Counted from the first letter of the stretch, positions 31,271-42,165 are shown. The stretch is DNA of 64,000 nt from Diploptera punctata (GCA_030220185.1 JASPKZ010007430.1:761001-825000); one strand, 5' to 3'. Program-made: numbers and translations. The notes: a model not told the origin generated them from the sequence alone.

Positions 31271-32038
31271 ATTCTTAATAATTTTAAACATATATATACA
31301 AATCATATATTTTTTTAAATTCCTTTAATGCTATAATATTTGAAAAAGTATAAATAAAGTTATAAGATGTAAAAAGCGTGACCATACGTCCCGATTTTGG
31401 CTGAACAGTCCCGTTTTTTAACAATTTGTCCCGCGTCCCGCGGCATTTTAAAAAGTCCCTATTTTTGGGAAAGAATGCAGGACAAGCGGGAGAACGGAAA
31501 GGGAATAGACATGGTTGGTTACACCTGCTCTGCAAAATGTCTACTGAAGGTTTGTGGGTTTCCTATGGATCGCAGGAGGTTCGTTGAAATTAATCATTTC
31601 GACGAACATAACACGCGCCGCGCATGCGCCGCGCGCGCGCCGTTCGTGTTCGCGGCGCGCATATGTGTACGTACCTTTACATATGAGGAAAAATCCGAAA
31701 AAAACCTAACCCAGGAAACTAGTCCCGCCCCGGGATGGGACCCGGACGCTCTGCGTGACAAGGCAGCACGCTACCACTAGACTACAGCGGTGGACTCAGA
31801 TTAAATTAACAGTAAAATATAATAAAAACAATGCCAAAGAACCGAAAAAAATTAACTTTTGCTTTTTAAAATGAACAATCAGCAACAGGACATGGAAACC
31901 TGTAAACAATTATAGGCCTGTATCTATAGAGACATTTTTAATCACAAACATTAACTAACTACTTCCAGACAAACTTTTCACTAGAGAGTCAGATCGAAAG
32001 GGTAGTATTTTATTTACTTGAAAAAGAGTTACGAAATG

Positions 32039-32180
32039 TCCGTCGCTGTGGTGCAGTCGATAGAGCTCCTACCTTCCACTCCGGCGACCCGGGTTCGATT
32101 CCCGGCGGGATAGGGGATTTTTAAAATCTTTACTGGGTGTGTGTCGTGACCAGTTCTTCCCATTGGGTTTAATTCCTCTA
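32039..32180 (+). mobile_element. tRNA-derived SINE with near-perfect target duplication
   Basis: Flanked by AAAAAGAGTTACGAAATG (32021-32038) and AAAAAGATTACGAAATG (32181-32197), differing by one base. Head GTCGCTGTGGTGCAGTCGAT with A box, B box GGGTTCGATTCCCGG, short body ending ATTGGGTTTAATTCCTCT. Length 142 bp. Confidence 0.85.
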
Positions 32181-32609
32181 AAAAAGATTACGAAATGGCG
32201 ATAAAGGTTATTTCCGCCAACATGTAGTGTAGAATCCAAATTAAGATTTTTCTTTTACTAAAATTCTATAGATCAACGAATCTTTAATCCAATAATCTGT
32301 ACGATGGTCGTTATATCTCGGAAATAGACACACTCATAATAATAAAAATATCTCTTTAAAACAAAACTTTCAGAAATTGAAATTGTTTGATATCTTCAGT
32401 CTCTGTATCCTACATTATACAAACGAGTAATCATTTAAAATTTTTTCTCACTCTGTGACAACTCAAAACAGTTTTAATTGGTTTCACCTTCATGTGTTTC
32501 ATGCTTACACTTTAATTGCTAACTGTTATGGTTAAAGGGAAGCACTATATGAATTATAAAACAATTAATACAAACCCCTTCTTGTTCTTCTTCGTCACGG
32601 TTTAGGGTT

Positions 32610-32995
32610 ATTTACTAGCCAGTTTTGACTCCAAATTGCTGCTGTTTCCATCTTTTCTTTGGTGAATAGCTGTATGCTGCTTTTGGTATTCTATTCTCAG
32701 TTATCCTTGCCAAATGTTCTTTCCAGTTTGTTCTGTATTTCACTATTGTTGTGTTTAATGCCTCAACTTTTAGCTGTTGTCTTATTTCTGTGTTGTGTTT
32801 TTTGTCTGTTCTTTGATATCCTGCTATTGGTCTGAGAAATTTCATTTCAGCAGCAGCTTGTATTCTGGAAGATTGTTGTGTTGTCACTGTCCATGTTTCG
32901 GATCCATAAGTAATAATAGGCACTGCCATTGTCTTGTATAATTTTATTATAGTCTTTCCTGGCTTTATTTTTCAAAGTTCTTTTTAATGTTCCTA
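32610..32995 (-). pseudogene. LINE ORF2 C-terminal fragment
   Basis: MAVPIITYGSETWTVTTQQS, AAAEMKFLRPIAGYQRTDKK, NTEIRQQLKVEALNTTI give the YGSETW, EM.FLR...G, and IR..L.V motifs found downstream of the RT domain. The frame also extends upstream with KxxxTIIKLYKT-like residues. The end of ORF2 is lost at about 32610. Confidence 0.85.
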
Positions 32996-32999
32996 TTAT

Positions 33000-33879
33000 A
33001 TAATTAAACTAATTTAGTTTGTTATTTATATCTGTTTCCGCTGTGTATGATATTTCGCAACCTACAAACCCCCTTCTTCTTTTTTTATTCTTATATAATA
33101 ATATGACAGCCCAATGTCTGTCCTTTTCCTCCATCATTCTGGTATGGATCCGAGGCTTTAGTAAAAGCTTCTCAACAATGTTTTATTTTCTAGATGTAGA
33201 TGCATCAGTCATACGATCCAACCTCCAACCTGGAGTACCGGGTCCCATAATAAATTATTACACCTGGGACAAGGCTGCCCAGGCTATACCCGTCGGAACT
33301 GGGTACAAATTTTAATAATCTTTTACGACGTGCATGATCTATATTAAGGCTATTCTTCACAACCGGTCATCACACGGGTGTCTACTATACAATAAATTAT
33401 AACTATCATAACATTTGCCCATTAATTTATTTTGTAAAATATATATAAACATTTGCTTCTTACGTAACACAAACCAAAATCAAGGGATTTAGAGCAAAAG
33501 TGGACCATGTCCAAATATTGAAAATCCTAGTTCTATGCGAATTTGAGTTCAAAATATGAATAATTCCTCAGAGCAATGGCGAACCAAGTATTGTAGGCCC
33601 TATTTGTTATTTTTCACTGTAAAAATTAATGTTTAATTCTTCATATGCAATTAAACATACTAGTGTAAGGTACATGTATTAATTGGAGTTTCTCGTATAA
33701 TTTATAGTATTTATAAGTTACTATTATTATTATTATTATCGTAAGTATTATTATTGTTATTATCGTACAAAATGTTTACATATGAAATTTACATTGCTAC
33801 ATTTAATATATTTTTAACTCTTTATAATTAGTATAGTGTATATCTATATTGTCAAATATTTATTTGTATTTGTGCTGGT
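33000..33879. other. Gap with an unassigned open frame
   Basis: The end of a plus-strand frame, 33190-33315, reads LQPGVPGPIINYYTWDKAAQ. I do not recognise it and it may be part of an unlabelled repeat. The remainder is AT-rich with short (ATT)n runs near 33721. Confidence 0.35.
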
Positions 33880-33962
33880 TGAGTGGAACAGAAGGCCTTA
33901 TGGCCTTAACTCTGCCAAAATAAATAAAACATTATTATTATTATTAAACATATTAGGTCTAC
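33880..33962 (+). repeat. LINE 3' terminus with ATT tail
   Basis: GGTTGAGTGGAACAGAAGGC then CTTATGGCCTTAACTCTGCC followed by AAATAAATAAA and (ATT)n is a widely seen 3' end of R1/jockey-like insect LINEs. No coding sequence is attached. Confidence 0.65.
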
Positions 33963-33964
33963 TT

Positions 33965-34295
33965 TAACTTTATATATCAAGGAGAGATAGAATAAGGAAT
34001 GACAAAATCACGGAGATATTAAGTGTAGAAAAATTAACAACAGATATAGAAAAGAGTAGATTAAAATGGTTTAAAACTAATGGGAAAGGAAAGATTGCCA
34101 CAAAGATTGTTAAATCTCAAGATACAAGAAAAACGACCATGAGGTAGACCACGAGGAAGATGGATAAACCAAGTGAAGAAAAGTCTACAAGAGAGAGGAT
34201 ACGACTGGGAAGAACTAAAAAGAAGCAAAGTATGGGAAGAAAGAGATGGTTGGAGGCATATTTGGAATCGACCTTCCGAAAGGAGGACGTGATAA
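33965..34295 (+). pseudogene. LINE ORF2 C terminus
   Basis: SRRDRIRNDKITEILSVEKL, EKSRLKWF, then after frameshifts RPRGRWINQVKKSLQERGY-like residues and WEERDGW..I: the usual R.R....RW..H and final DR..WR pattern. Translated in three different frames, so it is broken. Confidence 0.75.
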
Positions 34296-35084
34296 GATAA
34301 TGACTTTAAATTTATATCAGTTTTCTCAAAATATTAGTATATGGACTTGGTACACTTTTGATCTTAACCTCTCAATTATAACTCTAATAATCAGTTTTGG
34401 ACTCCCACATATGTCCCCAAGTTAGAATAAGAAAATAATTTTTGCTTTCAAAGTTAATATTGCTTTGCGCTAAAAAAATCCATATAAAACAAATTTTATT
34501 TGTCATAATTCCACTTCAGGATTGAAGAAATCCATATATAGTAGCGATTCTCCCTCTGTTCTCTATTATTGTGGAAAATAATACGATTATAAAACGCATT
34601 ATGTACAAAACCGCAGAATATCATATTGTAATCCCAAACTAATTTGAAACTAAATTATCTACTGGATAAGGATTAACACTGAAGTCGCTATGTAGAATTC
34701 GTCGCTTCACAAGTTTCCAATCAAGTTTTATCGCATCCCTCTATTTTCTTACCCCCAAATCTGTCTGCTCTTCCTTAAACCCTTCCTCCTTTACAAACCC
34801 CACAAACGTTTAATTACTGCCTTTTCCTTTCATATCACCGATATTTGCTAACAGTCCCCTGGTTATCCTAACAATAGGGGAAGAACTACAATTTGTTCCA
34901 AAACAATCGAGCGAATTAATTCACCTACAAACTTCTTCCATTAAAACTATACCTATACTTCAGCAAGTTCGCATCTTTAGCGCTATTTGTTTTGGTACGA
35001 GAATATATAACTATTAGGTATTTCAATTCCCTTTCTTCCAATCTGTATTCATGAGAAAATGAGTTAATATATGCCCTAATTAAT
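34296..35084. other. Gap without recognised gene
   Basis: AT-rich, no family similarities noted. Confidence 0.35.
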
Positions 35085-36590
35085 ACGATGCGAGGTTGAA
35101 AATTGTTTTTACAGAATCGAGAAAAAAAGTTTAAAACCGAGCGATAGCGAGGTTTTTAATTTCCGATTGATTGAGGGTCTTTCCACTTTTCAGCGGTTGC
35201 CCTTTTACAGCCGGCTGCTGGCCCTTCACATCCACATGTGTCAATCACAGAGGTAGATGATCAACAGCCAGTGTAGGGGTGACATGTGGTTATCATGTCG
35301 AGTCCCCCAGCCGTTATAGCTGGTTCCTCAACCTGGAGCCGCTACTTTTTGTAGCTACCCAATTGCCTCACGATGCTGGGTGGGCACCGGTCTCATACTG
35401 GCCGAAATACCATGAGAAAATTTCTTCCCCCATGGAGACTCGAACCAGCGCAAGTCCCGTAGCTCTGCGCCAAGGCTTCCTACCTTAACCGCTCGGCTAC
35501 GGCGCGGGACGGTTTTTAATTTCCGAGATTCTGTAAAGCACTTCTCAAACGTGCGTTGTACATTATTTTTTGCACGATGGCGTTTTCAAAATAATAAATA
35601 ATAGTAAAATAATAACATCTTTGTTGGAAATATTTGCGTTCATTATAAACGTTAACAGTGTGAGCTATGTTTATTAGTTGAAACAACAACAGGAGGCCTT
35701 GAGAACAGTTATTGATAACACGGCCGCAAGTACGTATTTATTGTTTTATATTGTTTCAAATAAAGTTCAGTTCATTTAAAGAGCAGTGATGTGTTTCGTA
35801 TAATGCATATTAACACTATCTTTTGGATATTTTCTCTATATACATTGTACGTAGTATACATAGAGGGCAGTGGTTTTACTTCCCGCACATGGATGTAAAT
35901 GTAATATTACAGTATAGTTATTTAGGTTGGCAACCGCAAAATGTAGGAAGTTGGACTTTCAATCATGGTCGCCATTGCTGTAACTATGACAAAACGCACT
36001 ATCGCACAAAAAGTATATTTTTTGCGCAATAGTGCGTTTTGTCGTACTTACCAGCAATGGCGACCATGATTGAAAGTTCAACTTCCTACATTTTGCGGTT
36101 GCCAACCTAAATAACTATACTGTAATATTACATTTACACACACGTGCGGGAAGTAAATCCACTGCTCTCTATGTATACTACGTACAATGTATATAGAGAA
36201 AATATCCAAAAGGTAGTGTTAATATACATTATACGAAACAAACCACTGCATTTTAAATAAACTTAAATTTATTTGAAACAATATAAAACAATAAATACGT
36301 ACTTGCTGCCATTTTATCAATAATAATAGTCTCACGGCCTCCTGTACTTTCAACCAATAAACATTGTCCACACTGTTAACGTTACTCAATTGTTTATAAT
36401 GAACACATTTCCAACGAATATTATTTTACTACTATTAAATTTATTATTCTGATAACACCATCGCGCAAAAAATTATGTAAATTGCACGTTTGTGAAGTGT
36501 TTTACAAAATCTCGGAAATTAAAAACCTCGCTGTCGTTCGGTTTTTAAACATTTTCCTCGATTCTATACATACCACTTCCCAACCTTGCT
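35085..36590. repeat. Long palindrome, arms about 570 bp, axis at 36015/36016
   Basis: The left arm reads inward from about GATGCGAGGTTG and GTTTAAAACCGAGCGATAGC to TGACAAAACGCACTATCGC. The right arm is its reverse complement with few differences, from TTTTTTGCGCAATAGTGCG to CCAACCTTGC. The loop is essentially absent. The left arm is longer only because of the SINE at 35167-35510. A third, single arm lies at 37409-38925 and starts at the same base as the axis. Short frames inside are not conserved as proteins. Confidence 0.9.
35167..35510 (-). mobile_element. tRNA-derived SINE, family A, copy 2
   Basis: Flanked by the exact 16-bp repeat GGTTTTTAATTTCCGA (35151-35166 and 35511-35526). On the minus strand: GTCCCGCGCCGTAGCCGAGC head, B box GGTTCGAGTCTCC, body with TTTCGGCCAGTATGAGACCG. 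It lies in only one arm of the palindrome, so it arrived after the palindrome formed. Confidence 0.93.
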
Positions 36591-37408
36591 TCGCAATATA
36601 CTATTGTATAAGAGTTTCCCCCCCCTAAGTTTAACGTCTCCCTTTTGTAGGCACGTTTACATCTCCTACGCTATCCGAGCTTACAGCTACAATGACTGTG
36701 GGAGAGGACTTTAATTCTGAATCATAAACATACTTTATTTTATCACTATCACACACAAAGTCATGAAGGACTTTTCCGGATGAGTGATCAGCTCATACCT
36801 GGGCCACCTCTAAAACACCACTTCCTTCTCACAACATTTAAAGAAAATAAAATTATTACGAAAAATCATTAGCTCAGATAAAATTAAAAGTAAAAACGTT
36901 TTCAGCAGCGAGAGGTAATTGAAAGATAGAAATTTGAGTGATTAATGGTGAAAGAAAATTTAATTTAATATATTAATAGTGTTCTCATATTGATGATAGC
37001 AAAGGATTCTGTTAGATCTTTGGGGACAGTTGAGGCCATTTCTTTAGAATTGTATTACTAAGACCTGAATTATTATATATTTTAGTGAAGAACTTTGATG
37101 TTGTACCCCTTACTCCTACCAACAAACAAACAACTTCAAATTTTTGAAAGTACTTTATAGAAGAGAATTATTGTGTGCTGTATGTTTACTGTATCTAGTC
37201 TATTTCTTGTGATTGTATTTCGAAGAAAACTTACCTGTTCACCATTTGGACTGGGTGTAGTCCAGTTGGCAAGACCAGCCCCAAAACTATGTGGTCGTCT
37301 TTTATTAACGAAGTCGACAGGAAGACTATACTCGTCGCATAAGGACACCTGCACAAAAAGTAAACATTTATCATTAGGACTATGTTTCAAATCAAATTCA
37401 AACAACAA
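36591..37408. other. Gap without recognised gene
   Basis: Two short frames overlap on opposite strands around 37136-37427. Neither shows a family signature. Confidence 0.35.
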
Positions 37409-37706
37409 AGTATTTTTTGCGCGATAGTGCGTTTTGTCGTACTTACAGCAATGGCGACCATGATTGAAAGTTAAATTTCCTACATTTCGGGGTTACTTAC
37501 TTACTTACTCACTGGCACTATCGAACCCGGAAGTTCATGGCCGCGCGGACATAAGCTCTCCATACATCCCTATCCTGAGCTAATGCTTTCCAATCATTCC
37601 CTGTATAATCTACTTCCCTCAAATCATAGTTAATGTTTTTATTATTGATGGGAATTACAATGTATATAATGTATATAGAGAAAGATTTGCGTTTAGATCG
37701 GTACTT

Positions 37707-37779
37707 GCTCAGGTAGCTCAGTTGGTAGAGCACTTGGTCTAGATAACCAAGGGTCCCGGGTTCAAGTCCCGGTCTGAGC
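37707..37779 (+). tRNA. tRNA-like sequence inside a LINE, probably a pseudogene
   Basis: The 73 nt fold as a cloverleaf. Acceptor GCTCAGG pairs with TCTGAGC, with one GU pair. D arm GCTC/GAGC, T arm CCGGG/CCCGG with loop TTCAAGT. The anticodon arm is TTGGT/ACCAA with loop CTAGATA, giving apparent anticodon AGA, but one extra base lies before the stem and a Ser tRNA should have a long variable arm. The A and B boxes resemble a Lys tRNA body. The surrounding insertion 37638-37794 is bordered by TCAAATCATAGTTAATGTT and TCAAATAGTTAATGTT, a target duplication differing by a 3-base gap, so it was pasted into the LINE together with about 69 bp of upstream sequence. Confidence 0.55.
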
Positions 37780-37785
37780 GTATAA

Positions 37786-37790
37786 TTTTT
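37786..37790 (+). terminator. T5 run after the tRNA-like sequence
   Basis: Six bases after the discriminator position there is TTTTT, which would serve as an RNA polymerase III terminator if the tRNA-like unit is transcribed. Confidence 0.4.
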
Positions 37791-39002
37791 CTCTTCAAAT
37801 AGTTAATGTTGTTCTCCCACCTCATTCTTGGTCTACCAACTGGGCGTTTTCCCTCTGGATTCCTACAAGAAGCTTCCAAGCAAGTCTTTCATTCCCCAAA
37901 CGTGTAACATGTCCTGCCCATCGCAGTCTACGAGACTTAACTGTTCTTATTATATCTGGCTTCCTATAAAGATCATGTAGTTCATTGTTTAATAGTCTTC
38001 TCCATTCACCTGTCTGTTCATCTCTCTTTGGTCCAAAAAATTTCTAAGTACTTTATTCTCGAATACTTGTAATCTCATTTCCTCCCTTAAAGTAAAAGTC
38101 CATGTTTCACACCCATATAATATAACTGGTAGAATAATAGTTTTATATATTTTCAGTTTAACGTTTTTTGAAAGGAGTTGGGTCATCAAGAGTCTCTGCA
38201 ATGCATGATAGCATGCATTCCCAGAATAGAGCCTATGTTTAATTTCTTTGTGCATCTCATTCCTATTTGTGGTTATTGTTCCTAAGGTATTTGAATTCAG
38301 CCACTTCCTCAAAATTTCCCACATTTGTCATTAGCTGTCCATTTCCATTATATGATGAATATCTACGTGTGACCATATATTTAGTTTTATTGACATTTCG
38401 GGGTTGCCAATCTAAATAACTATACTGTAATATTACATATTACAAAACGCGTGTGGGAAGTAAAAGCACTGCCCTCTATGTATACTACATACAATGTATA
38501 TACAAAAAATATAGAAAAGGTAGTGTTAATATACATGATATGAAACAAATCACTGCATTTTTAAATGAACCGAACTTTATTTGAAACAATATGAAACAAT
38601 AAATACGTAATTGCGCAATTTTATCAATAATAGGTCTCACGGCCTCCTGCAGTTTCAACTAATAAACATTGCCCAGACTGTTAACGTTAGTCAATTGTTT
38701 ATAATGAACGCAAATATTTCGAACAAAGATGTTATTATTTTAATATTATTTATTATTTTTAAAACACCATCGCGCAAAAAATAATGTACAACGCACGTTT
38801 GTGAAATGTTTTACAGGATCTCGGAAATTACAAACCTTGCAGTCGCTCGGATTTAAACATTTTCCTCTATTCTGTAAAAACCACTTCCCCAACCTTCCAT
38901 CGTAATATACTATTATATGATTTAGTAACATAAAAGGCGAAAAATGTGGATCTTATAGTATAAGAGTAGTCTGTTGTTTTTAGATTGGCCTGTTTCTGAA
39001 CT

Positions 39003-39245
39003 TGTCACGCGCCGTAGCCGAGTGTTTAAGGCATACGATGCCTGGCGCGGAGTTATGAAGCTTGCCCTGATTCGAAACGTCATGGGGGAAGAAATTTACC
39101 CATGGAATATTGACCACTATGAGACGGTTTTCACCCAGCAACGTGAGGAATTTGGGTAGCTACAATAAGCAGCGAATCCAGGTTGGGAAAAGCAGCTATT
39201 AGGGCTGGGGGCTCGACATGAATACCATTGTCACCCCCTGAAGGC
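39003..39245 (+). mobile_element. tRNA-derived SINE, family A, copy 3
   Basis: Plus-strand copy: GTCACGCGCCGTAGCCGAGT head, TGATTCGAAACG as B box, body with AGCTACAATAAGCAGCG and GCTCGACATGAATACC. It stops at CACCCCCTGAAGG, earlier than the other copies. Confidence 0.85.
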
Positions 39246-39716
39246 GGTTTAGTATAGGCGTTTAAAAATATGCACCCTATTATGTAACAGCTAAGTGGAT
39301 ATAATAAATATTAAAGTAATGAAATTAATTAACTATAGTAAATATATTTATTGAAAATAATGTATTTATAGAGAAAGTGTTGAAAATATTATCAATTCAG
39401 ATAATCCGTTTTAAAAAAAAGATGTATTTTTATGTGAAATAAAACTTGGAATATGCCTTTGTTGGACCTTGATCGGTATATTAAACTATGTTTTAGTGTT
39501 GTATATATCAGGAAAACATATTAAAATACAAATATACTTTTAAGTAAACTTTTCAGTAAAACAGTGAACCATGTTCACTTATCATGTAGGCTATTTAAAT
39601 ATTATGTGTAAATATATTATGTTTGGATGCAATGATAACATTCCGAATATTCTGCAGTCCTGACAACGTTATACTGGAACGAATTATGTAAATTCGTTTA
39701 AAAATAACTGACACTG
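39246..39716. other. Gap without recognised gene
   Basis: AT-rich, nothing recognised. Confidence 0.35.
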
Positions 39717-40445
39717 TTGAACACGAGCGCGCGGACGTAAGTTCTCCATACATCCGTATCCTCAAATAATATATTCCAATAACTTCCTTCAAATATGATT
39801 AGTAGAATTGTATAACTAACTAATTAGCTAATAAATAACTAACGAACCCATAGGTTAATACCCATAAACACAAACTCTCCAAGTCTCCAGTATAATTTAC
39901 CTCCTCAAATCATAAAAAAAAAACTCCATGGCAAGACAAGCCTATAAGGCCCCGCCCTACCATCCAGCTGCTGGCTTCACATCCACATGTGTTAATCACA
40001 GAGGTAGGTAATCGTGCAGCCAGTGAAGGGGTGACACGTGGTCAGCATGTCGGTCCCCCAGCCGTTATATCTGGTTTTCTCAACCTGAAGCCGCTACTTA
40101 TTGTAGCTACCCAAATATTTCACGATGCTGGGTGGGAACCAGTCCCATACTGGCCGAAATACCATGAGAAAATTTCTTCCCCCATGGAGACTCAAACTAG
40201 CGCAAGTCCTGTAGCTCTGCGCCAAGGCATCTTATCTTAACCACTTGATTTCGGCGCGGGACATCCTCAAATCATGGTTAACGTACGGTAATTCTTCCAC
40301 CTTACTATTGGCCTCTCTAATTTTTTCCTACAAGGGGTTCCATTACCCCTCTTTCATTCTCCATTCGTGTCACATGCCCTGCTGATCGCAGTCTAAGGTA
40401 CTGAACTGTTCTTACTATATCTGGTTTTTCACAAAGATCACATAC
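39717..40445 (-). pseudogene. Two LINE 3' ends, the second split by a SINE
   Basis: 39717-39800 is a short piece of the cockroach-type LINE end (GCGCGCGGACGTAAGTTCTC on the plus strand). A second end starts near 39820 with a TAAC-rich tail and CGAACCCATAGG, and continues to 39913. After the SINE 39914-40263 it resumes as ATGGTTAACGT through CATTCGTGTCACATG to about 40445. No frame survives. Confidence 0.7.
39914..40263 (-). mobile_element. tRNA-derived SINE, family A, copy 4
   Basis: Flanked by the exact 12-bp repeat TCCTCAAATCAT (39902-39913, 40264-40275). Minus strand: GTCCCGCGCCGAAATCAAGT head, body as in 35167-35510, then at the 3' end GGCGGGGCCTTATAGGC and a run of ten T, i.e. the plus strand shows A10 next to the left duplication. 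Confidence 0.93.
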
Positions 40446-40559
40446 CGATAAACCTACTCAATTTTCACGCCTGCGCTGTCTGTCTATACTGTTAATACTG
40501 AAACAATTTAATCATTTTTGTGGTTGCCCATGGTCTGGAATTTAGGTTAAGAACTCATT

Positions 40560-40710
40560 ATCATATATCACCCATTATATCATTGGCGTAACGTAACTCC
40601 GCCTTCTAGGCGCTCCAACTTCATAAGTGGGTTACAATAAGCCAATGCTAGAGAGAATACCAGAAACGTCGAAATGACAACCCGGGGACATTAAACAAAA
40701 ATTGTAATCA
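40560..40710 (+). mobile_element. SINE family B, 3' part
   Basis: CACCCATTATATCATTGGCG, AAGTGGGTTACAATAAGCCA and ATGCTAGAGAGAATACCAG match the 3' half of 49560-49880. Confidence 0.7.
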
Positions 40711-41789
40711 GCTGTTTCAAAAATCCATTTATAAGAAATAGCATCAGGTGTACTGATCTTAATACATTAAAAAAGCCAATTGTCGGGAATTCTTTAAGAT
40801 ATATCTAAAAAATAAAAAGAGGACGACAAAAGCCACATTTTCAATGCCGAAACGTTTATCATATAAGGGGAGATGAAATTTAAATTATATATTGACATTG
40901 GCCGAAAAAGAAAAACAAATTGACGTAAACGGAAAAGAAAGTAATTATACAATTTAATTAATGGAATTGTTATTGTATTATTGATTAGTAGAAAATTTAT
41001 TGTGTCTTGATTATGGATTAGGAATGGAAACATTAAAGATTAACAATAACAGTCATTCTACAGATTTTTGGGAGCTCTCGCATACAGCTGCATTCACACT
41101 AAAACATTTTATACTTCCCATTGACATCTGTGAAGGATGTCATGACTACGCATACGCTAAAAAATCTGTATAGCGGCCTACTTAGCAAAAACTCGCTTCA
41201 TTTAAGGTGTACAAAATTCCAAATCATATCTACGGTTAAGTATTTTTGTACATGCCATAAATTAGTTTCTTAGAAATAAATAAAATTACGGGAATCCGTT
41301 GAAATATTTAACCGCCTATTTTATAGTTTTATAAGCCTAAAAATACAATATCGCACTAAAATCCCAGTTAAGAAACTCTCAATCTGAGATCAAATAATGT
41401 ATGTTGCCCTCCATAGACGAGGTAAAACATCAGTTATCAACCACGGCCCTGTAGCGCGGAATTGTTTAATAACATTAATGTAAGAAAGTTGAAGATTGGT
41501 CCACAAGATTGTTACAACATGTACATTTTTAGTTAGTCTTTGTTATTTGAAAAAGAGGCCCATAAAATTGATGGCAATGGCAAATATAATGCCAAAATAA
41601 AAATTGCCATTTCACTAAAAAAAAACGTACACTTAAGACACAAATCTATTAGATATTTTAATTATTTACAATAAGGAATTCATGATTTTTAAAAAAAAAT
41701 ATCCATCATGTAGGAACTGGTTAATCTAAATGATTTCATCAAGTCAAATATACGGAATATATCTTTCGTTAATCATTTGTAACCAGTTG
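40711..41789. other. 1.1-kb gap
   Basis: No gene. A short inverted pair ACAGATTTTT/AAAAATCTGTATAG brackets about 41058-41175. Nothing else noticed. Confidence 0.35.
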
Positions 41790-42165
41790 TGAAAAAAAAA
41801 AAACAAACATGGCGGTTGCTAGTGCGTTTTTTAAATTGCAGCTTTCAGAAAAGCTCCCATTCCTAGTCGATTTCAGTGAGTTTTGGAGAGCATATAGCCT
41901 ACCGGCAATTACTGCGATAATATAAAATTACGGCCTCCTAGAGTGATTTTTAAATTTTAGTTTTAGATGTAACCCCACTGCTAATAGTTCAATTTTTCTG
42001 ATTAACGAATTGGACATTTTAAATGTATTGTTATGTGGCAAACACACAGACACGCACGCACACACACATATACATTTTTTGAAGATCTTTTTCGGTGTCT
42101 ACTAAGTAGGTCCAGTGAAAATTTGTATGTTTTAATACACATTGTCATGAGAACAACATCAATCG
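41790..42165 (+). repeat. Dispersed repeat, unclassified family
   Basis: Shares phrases with 58180-58420 and 62990-63715: GGCGGTTGCTAG, AAAAGCTCCCATTCC, GATTTTTAAATTTT and AACCCCACTGCTAATA. No coding sequence seen. A CACA-rich run lies at about 42045-42065. Confidence 0.55.

Larger units (their letters stand above)
30336..31676 (+). mobile_element. PIF/Harbinger-like element with MADF fragment
   Basis: Inverted ends AGGTACGTACACACTTGCGC and, from the other side, AGGTACGTACACATATGCGC, followed by CGCCGCG, flanked by TTA on both sides (30333-30335, 31677-31679). A TTA/TAA target and a MADF-domain accessory gene both point to PIF/Harbinger. The subterminal regions are very rich in CGCG. The transposase gene is missing and the middle has been invaded by a LINE fragment. 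Near 31377-31450 a hAT-like terminal phrase (GTGACCATACGTCCCGATTT, GTCCCGTTTTTTAAC) is also present. Confidence 0.75.
30130..31795 (-). mobile_element. tRNA-derived SINE, family B, split by a DNA transposon
   Basis: 30130-30335 carries the 3' part (GATGCGCCAGGAGAGGCC, GTTCGGGGACCGTTTGGGCC, GACATTTGTCTTA). 31677-31795 carries the 5' part (GAGGAAAAATCC, AACCTAACCCAGGAAAC and the tRNA-like head TGACAAGGCAGCACGCTACC). The SINE matches 62095-62430. The element 30336-31676 interrupts it at TTA. Confidence 0.85.
37495..38392 (-). mobile_element. 5'-truncated LINE (cockroach-type) in the third arm copy
   Basis: Flanked by the exact 13-bp repeat ACATTTCGGGGTT (37482-37494, 38393-38405). The 3' end at the left carries a short (TTAC)n tail, then CACTGGCACTATCGAACCC. 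On the minus strand it encodes NKTKYMVTRRYSSYNGNGQL, MWEILRKWLNSNTL, ILPVILYGCETWTFTLREEM, VFENKVLRNFL, and near the end LREVDYTGNDWKALAQDRDV then WRAYVRAAMNFRVR. The last part is separated from the rest by a 157-bp insertion (37638-37794) with a tRNA-like sequence. Confidence 0.92.
37409..38925 (+). repeat. Third copy of the palindrome arm, interrupted
   Basis: 37409-37494 (TATTTTTTGCGCGATAGTGC onward) and 38406-38925 (GCCAATCTAAATAACTATAC to CCCCAACCTTCC) together reproduce one arm of 35085-36590 in the right-arm orientation. A LINE with 13-bp target duplication splits it. Confidence 0.9.

Noticed and set aside
33019..33315. 98-codon frame ending QPGVPGPIINYYTWDKAAQ as host exon
   Set aside because: No splice context, family match or second conserved copy that I can see. 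Left as unassigned.
35823..36032. 69-codon frame in the palindrome
   Set aside because: Crosses the axis and is not conserved as protein in the third arm.
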